Part shown: piece by piece, positions 59,300-64,000 of the stretch
Numbering within the stretch: position 1 is the stretch's first letter
Layout: the number at the start of each line of letters is the position of its first letter
Source: JAGIBJ01 sp032119595
GTDB lineage: Bacteria; Actinomycetota; Thermoleophilia; Solirubrobacterales; Solirubrobacteraceae
DNA length: 64,000 bases
Direction of reading: 5' to 3'
NCBI GenBank assembly: GCA_032119595.1
Contig: JAUMBQ010000008.1
Coordinates: 310,001-374,000, forward strand
Position numbers and translations under genes: made by a program
Notes under the pieces: model-generated
What the model was told of the DNA's origin: nothing
Seen by the model: the letters and a program-made list of their open reading frames with translations, nothing else
The model's database searches: none

Positions 59300-60352
59300 C
59301 TAGGCGCCGGCCTTGGAGAGCGCGGCCGCTTCGATCTTGTGCTGCCCGGGCCGCACGAAGATCTCGTGGCCGACCTCGAGCTCCAGACGGGACGCCTCGC
59401 CGCGCGTGATCTGCGCGGAGAGGCCGCCCTGATCGCCATCCCGCAGCTCGACCCGAACCTCGAAGCCCAGGTGCACGACGCGCTCCACGGTGACCGGAAC
59501 CGCGTCGTCGATCTGCCGCTTAGAGAGGACCAGGTCGTGCGGGCGCACGAGCTCACCACGCAGCAGGGCGGTCGGCCCGAGGAACGACATGACGAAGGGG
59601 TTTGCCGGCGTCTCGTAGACCTCCCGCGGGCTGCCCCACTGCTCGATCCCGCCCTCGTTGAGCACGGCGATGTGGTCGGCGACATCGAGCGCCTCCTCCT
59701 GGTCGTGCGTGACCAGGACCGTCGTGACGCCGGTCTCGGCCTGAAGCTGGCGCAGCCACTGGCGTAGGTCATCGCGGACCTTCGCGTCGAGGGCGCCGAA
59801 CGGCTCGTCGAGCAGCAGGACCTTCGGATGCACCGCGAGCGCTCGCGCCAGCGCCATCCGCTGGCGCTGACCGCCGGAAAGCTGCGACGGGTAGCGGTCC
59901 TGGTACCCGCCGAGGCCGACGATCTCCAGCAGCTCATCGACGCGTTTGGCGATGTCGGCCTTGGGCTGCTTGCGGATCGACGGGCCGAAGCCCACGTTGC
60001 CCCGCACGGTCATGTGCTTGAACGCCGCGTAGTGCTGGAAGACGAAGCCGATTTCGCGCTCCTGCGGCGGCACGTAGGTCACGTCGGCGTCGCCGATGCG
60101 CACCGTGCCGCCGTCGGGAACCTCAAGACCGGCAATGGCGCGCAGCAGCGTGGACTTGCCAGAGCCCGACGGACCGAGCAGCGCGGTCAGCGAGCCGCTC
60201 GGGATCGCGAGGTTGATGTCGCGCAGCGCGTGGTAGTCGCCGTAGTGCTTCTCCAAGCCTTCGACGGTGATCGCGTGCGAACCGACGTTGATCGCGTCGG
60301 ACCCTTCGACGAGCGCGGAAAGCGCGCCTCCAGACGGAGCGATATCAGTCAT
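59300..60352 (-). CDS. cysA: Sulfate/thiosulfate ABC transporter ATP-binding protein CysA
   Basis: A 350-aa ATPase of the sulfate importer. Walker A GPSGSGKST, Q-loop FQHYAAFKHMTVRGNVGFG, signature LSGGQRQRMALARAL, Walker B VLLLDEPFGALD, H-loop VTHDQEEALDVAD and a C-terminal TOBE-like regulatory domain (about 250-350) are present. The N-terminus is ~25 residues longer than E. coli CysA. Its ATG overlaps the cysW stop (ATGA). It is the last gene of sbp-cysT-cysW-cysA; the following rnb gene on the opposite side is only 38 bp away on the same strand and upstream. Confidence 0.94.
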   Translation of the reverse strand: MTDIAPSGGALSALVEGSDAINVGSHAITVEGLEKHYGDYHALRDINLAIPSGSLTALLGPSGSGKSTLLRAIAGLEVPDGGTVRIGDADVTYVPPQEREIGFVFQHYAAFKHMTVRGNVGFGPSIRKQPKADIAKRVDELLEIVGLGGYQDRYPSQLSGGQRQRMALARALAVHPKVLLLDEPFGALDAKVRDDLRQWLRQLQAETGVTTVLVTHDQEEALDVADHIAVLNEGGIEQWGSPREVYETPANPFVMSFLGPTALLRGELVRPHDLVLSKRQIDDAVPVTVERVVHLGFEVRVELRDGDQGGLSAQITRGEASRLELEVGHEIFVRPGQHKIEAAALSKAGA

Positions 60353-61155
60353 TTCTCGGTCCTCTTCTGATCTAGGACGGTCATCAACAAGAGCGTGATG
60401 AGGGCCAGGATCATGAGCAGCGTCGAAGCCGAATAGGCCCCGAAGGTGTTGTGGTCATCGGTGTAGCGCGAATGGACGAGCAGCGTCAGGGTCTGGGACT
60501 CACCCGGGACGCCGCCCGACACCATGATCACGGCACCAAACTCGCCGAGCGACCGGGCGACGGTGAGCACGACGCCGTAGGTCAGCCCCCAGCGGATCGC
60601 CGGCAGCGTGATGCGCCAGAAGGTCTGCCAGCGGGAAGCTCCGAGTGTCGCGGCGGCCTGCTCCTGTTCCTCGCCGATCTCATGAAGGACCGGCTCCACC
60701 TCGCGCACGACGAACGGCAGCGTCACGAAGATGGTCGCGAGGATCATGCCCGGCAACGAGAAGATGACCTTGAACCCGGAATCCTCGACGAACCCGAACC
60801 AGCCACCGGCACCCCAGAGAAGAATCAGCGACACCCCGACGACGATCGGGGAAACCGCGAACGGGAGGTCGACGATCGCCTGTACGAGGCCGCGCCCGCG
60901 GAAGCGCCCTCGCACGAGCGCCAGGGCCGTCGCGATGCCGAAGATCACGTTGAGTGGGACGACGATCGCGACGATCAGCAGCGAGAGCGACAGCGCGGAG
61001 ATCGCAGCCGGTGTGGTGATCTGTTCCCAGAAGGCAACGAAGCCGTCCTCGAACGTCCGGAAGAAGATCAGGGCGATCGGCAGCGCGACGAGGATGCCGA
61101 GGTAGGCCAGGGCGACGGTGCGCAGCGTGAGCTGCGAGCGGCGGGTCAGCTTCAT
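60349..61155 (-). CDS. cysW: Sulfate ABC transporter permease CysW
   Basis: A 268-aa permease with six TM helices, beginning MKLTRRSQLTLRTVALAYLG. The cytoplasmic EAA loop reads EQEQAAATLGASRWQTFWRI, with the usual LP following, and contacts CysA. The segment SLGEFGAVIMVSGGVPGESQ is characteristic of CysW. GGAGG precedes the ATG, which overlaps the cysT stop (ATGA); its own stop overlaps cysA. Much longer open sequence upstream in this frame is cysT read out of frame. Confidence 0.94.
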   Translation of the reverse strand: MKLTRRSQLTLRTVALAYLGILVALPIALIFFRTFEDGFVAFWEQITTPAAISALSLSLLIVAIVVPLNVIFGIATALALVRGRFRGRGLVQAIVDLPFAVSPIVVGVSLILLWGAGGWFGFVEDSGFKVIFSLPGMILATIFVTLPFVVREVEPVLHEIGEEQEQAAATLGASRWQTFWRITLPAIRWGLTYGVVLTVARSLGEFGAVIMVSGGVPGESQTLTLLVHSRYTDDHNTFGAYSASTLLMILALITLLLMTVLDQKRTEK

Positions 61156-62015
61156 CGCGCAGCCTCCTCGCGGCGCGCGGCGCGGCTGCCGAGGAGTCGA
61201 AGGACGAAAAGAACGACGAACGCAATCAAGAGCAGCGCGACCGAGACGGCGGCGCCGTTGGCGAAGCGGTCGATCTCGAACTGCTTCTGGATGTACTGCG
61301 AGGCGACCTCGGTCTCGCGCGGGATACCGCCACCGATCAACACGACGGATCCGTACTCGCCGATCGCCCTCGTAAAGGCAAGCCCGGCGCCACCCAGGAC
61401 GGCTGGGGCAAGCGTCGGGAGGATGATCTTCAAGAAGATCGTGCGGTTGCTCGCGCCGAGCGAGGCCGCAGCCTCCTCGACCTCGCGGTCGATCTCGATC
61501 AGGACCGGCTGCACCGAACGCACCACGAACGGCAGCGTCACGAACAAGAGCGCGACGATCAGCCCCGGGCGCGTCGCGTTGAGGTGGATGTCGAACGGGC
61601 TCTGCGGGCCGTAGAGCGAGAGCAGCACGATGCTCGCGACGATGGTCGGGAGCGCGAACGGCAGGTCGATCAGGGCGTTCACGATGCGCTTGCCTCGGAA
61701 CTCGTCGCGCACGAGCACCCAGGCGATCAGGGTGCCGAGCACGACGTTGACCACCGTGACGACGAGCGAGACGCCCAGCGTCACCAGCAGCGCGGCTCGG
61801 GCCGCGGGCGCGTTGATGGCGTCGATGAACGCGCCCGGCCCGTTCTCCAGCGCCTTGGCGGTAACGGCCGCCAGCGGAAGCAAAACGATCACGCTCAGCC
61901 AGAGCGTCGCGACGCCGAGCCCGGCGGGCCCGACGCCTCCTGGGGCGCTGCGCCCCGCCCGCCGCTTCGCGGCGCGCGACGGCGGGAGGGGTGCGTTTAC
62001 GATGCCGGCGGCCAT
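61152..62015 (-). CDS. cysT: Sulfate ABC transporter permease CysT
   Basis: The protein has 287 aa with six TM helices after a ~30-residue Arg/Ala/Pro N-terminal extension. The EAA loop is EVEEAAASLGASNRTIFLKI, and RAIGEYGSVVLIGGGIPRET is the CysT/CysU-type conserved turn. It pairs with CysW to form the membrane channel. It starts 15 bp after the sbp stop and overlaps cysW by four bases, giving tight coupling through the operon. Confidence 0.94.
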   Translation of the reverse strand: MAAGIVNAPLPPSRAAKRRAGRSAPGGVGPAGLGVATLWLSVIVLLPLAAVTAKALENGPGAFIDAINAPAARAALLVTLGVSLVVTVVNVVLGTLIAWVLVRDEFRGKRIVNALIDLPFALPTIVASIVLLSLYGPQSPFDIHLNATRPGLIVALLFVTLPFVVRSVQPVLIEIDREVEEAAASLGASNRTIFLKIILPTLAPAVLGGAGLAFTRAIGEYGSVVLIGGGIPRETEVASQYIQKQFEIDRFANGAAVSVALLLIAFVVLFVLRLLGSRAARREEAAR

Positions 62016-62030
62016 GAAGCGCAGGAGCGG

Positions 62031-63059
62031 TTAGCTCGTGGCCTGGTCGTAGATCTTGGCGATCGTGCCGTTGTCGGCATCGAACAGCTTCGGATCCACC
62101 ACGGCCCAACCACCGAGATCGGTGATGGTCCAGAGCTTCTCGGGGTCCGGGAACTTGCTCTTGAACTCGGCGGCGACCGTCGGGTCAACCGGCCGGAAGC
62201 CGGCCTCGGCCCACAGCTTCTGCCCTTCGGCGCTGTACAAGAAGTCCTTGAAGGCCTGAGCCTTCTCCGCGTTCTTGCTCGACTTGAGCACGGCGACCGG
62301 GTTTTCGATCTTGAACGTGGTCGGCGGGGTGACGTGCTCGACCTCCTCGCCTTCGCTTTCGATGAACAGCGCTTCGTTCTCGTAGGTCAGGAGCGCGTCG
62401 CCCGTGCCCTGCAGGAAGGTCTCCGTCGCCTCGCGGCCCGACTTCGGCTGCACCTTCACGTGATCCCCGACGAGCTTGGAGATGTACGCGGTGCCCGCTG
62501 CGTCGTCCTTGCCGCCGCCCGACTTGAAGGCGTACGGCGCCAGCAGGTTCCACTTGGCCGAGCCAGAGCTGAACGGATTCGGCGTCACGACTTCAACCCC
62601 TGATTTCAGGAGATCGTCCCAATCCTTGATGCCTTTCGGGTTGCCCTTGCGCACCACGATGGTGACCACGGAGCCAAAGGCCAGCCCCTTGTTGGCGTCG
62701 GTGTTCCAGGCTGCATCGACGAGGTCGGCCTTGACGAGGCGGGTCACGTCGGGCTCGACGGAGAAGTTGACGATGTCGGTATCGAGACCGGCCTCCACCT
62801 TTCGCGACTGGTCGCCGGATGCACCGTAGGACTGAGAGAACTCAACGCCCTTGCCAGCCTCGGTGGCCTGGAAGGCCGGGATGAGCTTGTCGAAACCCGG
62901 CTTCGGCACGGCGTACGCCACGAGGTTGAGCTTTACCGAACCGGCGCCCGCCGAATCGGCAGCGGAGTCGGTCGTGCTGTCGCTGGCGCCACCGCAGGCG
63001 GCGAGGCTTGCCGCGGTGGCGATTGCCAGGGCGGCACTAGTGAAGAGGCGTGTACGCAT
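62031..63059 (-). CDS. sbp: Sulfate-binding lipoprotein (Sbp/CysP)
   Basis: The protein has 342 aa. Lipoprotein signal MRTRLFTSAALAIATAASLA with Cys at 22 (SLAACGG), then a Ser/Asp/Ala linker and the periplasmic-binding fold: LNLVAYAVPKPGFDKLIPAF, GASGDQSRKVEAGLDTDIVN, the oxyanion-binding TPNPFSSGSAKWNLLAPYAF, and TGDALLTYENEALF. It delivers sulfate or thiosulfate to CysT-CysW and is membrane anchored because there is no outer membrane. First gene of the operon, with GAGG close before the ATG. It is controlled from the palindromic region shared with the divergent regulator. Confidence 0.94.
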   Translation of the reverse strand: MRTRLFTSAALAIATAASLAACGGASDSTTDSAADSAGAGSVKLNLVAYAVPKPGFDKLIPAFQATEAGKGVEFSQSYGASGDQSRKVEAGLDTDIVNFSVEPDVTRLVKADLVDAAWNTDANKGLAFGSVVTIVVRKGNPKGIKDWDDLLKSGVEVVTPNPFSSGSAKWNLLAPYAFKSGGGKDDAAGTAYISKLVGDHVKVQPKSGREATETFLQGTGDALLTYENEALFIESEGEEVEHVTPPTTFKIENPVAVLKSSKNAEKAQAFKDFLYSAEGQKLWAEAGFRPVDPTVAAEFKSKFPDPEKLWTITDLGGWAVVDPKLFDADNGTIAKIYDQATS

Positions 63060-63101
63060 GGGTCCTCATGGCAGGGGAGACGAATCCGGTAAAGACGACC
63101 G

Positions 63102-63165
63102 GGTTTAACGACAATAGCGTAAACCAGACTAAACCGCCTAAGTCGATGGTTTTGAACCGCTATTG
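63102..63165. promoter_or_regulatory. Nested inverted repeats between sbp and the Rrf2 regulator (likely operators)
   Basis: CAATAGCG (63112-63119) and CGCTATTG (63158-63165) are a perfect inverted pair. GGTTTA (63102-63107) and TAAACC (63120-63125) form another pair around the first half-site, and TAAACC recurs at 63130-63135. The region is AT-rich for this genome and lies between the divergent sbp and regulator starts. It probably holds both promoters. Confidence 0.55.
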
Positions 63166-63231
63166 CGCTGCCGGCGGTCCTGCGCCCGCCGGACGACGCG
63201 CGCCGCCCCCTACGTGCGGGAAGATGCGGGC

Positions 63232-63693
63232 GTGCACGTTTCCGCAAAGGTCGACTACGCCATCAGGGCCGCGATCGAACTGGCCGTCCACCAAGAACAC
63301 GGTGGGCTCGTGACTGCCGAACGCCTGGCGGAGGCCCAGAGCATTCCGCGCCCGTTCCTCGCCACGATCCTCCAGGAGCTTCGCCGCGCCGGCATTGTCG
63401 AAAGCAAGCGCGGAGTCGACGGCGGGCACCGTCTCGCCCGCGCTGCCTCGCAAATCGCCCTGGCCGACGTGATCCGCGCCGTCGACGGGCCGATGGCCGC
63501 CGTGGCTGGCGTCGCACCCGAGCAGGTCGACTACCCCGGCGCTTCAGCCCAGCTTCGCGAGGTCTGGATTGCCGTGCGAGCCTCGCTGCGCTCGGTGCTC
63601 GAAGTCACCACCGTGGCCGACCTCGCCACCGGCACGCTCCCCCCGGTCGTCAGCGAACTCATCGCCGCGCCTGGGGCCTGGGACCGCCGCTAG
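63232..63693 (+). CDS. Rrf2-family regulator without cysteines (CymR-like)
   Basis: A 153-aa winged-helix repressor: VHVSAKVDYAIRAAIELAVH, IPRPFLATILQELRRAGIVE, SKRGVDGGHRLARAASQIAL. The GTG at 63232 has GGGAAG upstream and starts at the family's usual position. No Cys is present, so it cannot bind an Fe-S cluster by itself. This matches CymR-type members that respond to cysteine metabolism rather than IscR types. Divergence from the sulfate transporter operon supports a role in sulfate-uptake control; this is inferred. Confidence 0.85.
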   Translation: MHVSAKVDYAIRAAIELAVHQEHGGLVTAERLAEAQSIPRPFLATILQELRRAGIVESKRGVDGGHRLARAASQIALADVIRAVDGPMAAVAGVAPEQVDYPGASAQLREVWIAVRASLRSVLEVTTVADLATGTLPPVVSELIAAPGAWDRR

Positions 63694-63727
63694 CGTCCCA
63701 CCACCGCTGCCTTCGCTGGCGACGGGC

Positions 63728-64000
63728 TCAACCCGCAAGCTGATCGGGATGCGGAGGAACCTCATCCGACCGAACCACGCGGTTGCGACCAGCCGCCTTC
63801 GCGGCGTACAGCGCCTGGTCGGCGCGTTCGATCAACGAGCCAGGGCCGTCATCCTCCTCGACCAACGATGCGACGCCCGCGCTAAAGGTGATCGGGGCTC
63901 GATCCCGTGCGGTGGCACCCTCAACCCTTGAACGCAGGCGCTCAGCGAAGCGCTGCGCCTCGTCGATGCCCGTGTCCTGGAGCGCAACGACGAACTCCTC
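63728..64000 (-). CDS. GGDEF-domain diguanylate cyclase, C-terminal end (truncated by window edge)
   Basis: Reading the minus strand from base 64000 gives EEFVVALQDTGIDEAQRFAE and later ITFSAGVASL and ADQALYAAKAAGRNRVVRSD before a TGA at 63730-63728. EEF at the edge is the end of a GGEEF motif, and the rest is the C-terminal half of a GGDEF domain. The 90 visible residues look functional. The upstream sensory part is outside the window. Convergent with the Rrf2 gene, 34 bp apart. Confidence 0.88.
   Translation of the reverse strand, partial: EEFVVALQDTGIDEAQRFAERLRSRVEGATARDRAPITFSAGVASLVEEDDGPGSLIERADQALYAAKAAGRNRVVRSDEVPPHPDQLAG

Noticed and set aside
60349..62109. A single 586-residue permease
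   Set aside because: Only the last 268 residues are CysW; the rest is the cysT region in the wrong frame and lacks membrane helices.
1..64000. tRNA, rRNA, insertion sequence or phage genes
   Set aside because: No cloverleaf-like sequence, rRNA core, transposase, integrase or attachment-site duplication was recognised on reading both strands. A covariance search was not possible.

Overview
The window is one GC-rich chromosomal segment packed with genes on both strands. It has many 4-nt ATGA start/stop overlaps, frequent GTG and TTG starts, a Suf-only Fe-S system with SufU, an EgtB/EgtD pair and a DUF3516-type helicase. This points to an actinobacterium. A collagen-like exported protein whose N-terminus reads VAYVALFVALGGTSYAA, a form I associate with Thermoleophilia (Solirubrobacterales such as Patulibacter, Conexibacter or Solirubrobacter), suggests that class. 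The class-level placement is inference. I saw no rRNA, tRNA, CRISPR array, transposase or phage gene, and the segment reads as stable chromosome.

Layout. 1-6.1 kb: the start of an AIM24 protein, a PilT-type ATPase with an odd Tyr/Ala-rich tail, the principal sigma factor, a histone-H1-like Lys/Ala/Pro protein, a MerR-DICT regulator and an unknown membrane protein. 6.1-10.8 kb: central sugar metabolism, with glpX divergent from rpiB-tal-pgi. 10.8-13.2 kb: an ECF-like sigma factor coupled to a DUF4349 membrane protein, then mscL. 13.4-15.8 kb: ergothioneine genes egtB-egtD. 16-19.7 kb: a Ski2-like helicase and a Fic AMPylase with its own C-terminal DNA-binding domain. 19.7-22.8 kb: thiolase, a membrane-tethered zincin and an acyl-CoA dehydrogenase. 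22.9-32.6 kb: an envelope polysaccharide and signalling block made of two divergent polyprenyl-phosphate sugar-1-phosphate transferases, a GAF/PAS histidine kinase, a PhoB-like response regulator and a PAS-GAF-GGDEF-EAL protein. 32.7-35.8 kb: a LOG-family protein, an M20 peptidase and a collagen-like exported protein.

36-55.3 kb is the most unusual stretch. Minus-strand Fe-S genes (rrf2-sufC-sufS, sufU, a Rieske ferredoxin, sufB-sufD) plus mesaconyl-CoA hydratase and a disulfide-reductase-like flavoprotein are interleaved with four plus-strand paralogues. These paralogues are large (about 800 aa) exported proteins carrying FG-GAP/VCBS-like calcium loops, and I cannot assign them to a characterised system.

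55.4-64 kb: a Tat-exported PhoD phosphatase, a LapA-like protein, two tandem 57-bp elements whose differences preserve an RNA fold, an RNase II-type protein, a complete sulfate ABC operon (sbp-cysT-cysW-cysA) divergent from a cysteine-free Rrf2 (CymR-like) regulator, and the end of a GGDEF protein. Sulfur is a recurrent theme: sulfate uptake supplies cysteine for SufS and for ergothioneine, and two Rrf2-family regulators sit beside their likely targets.
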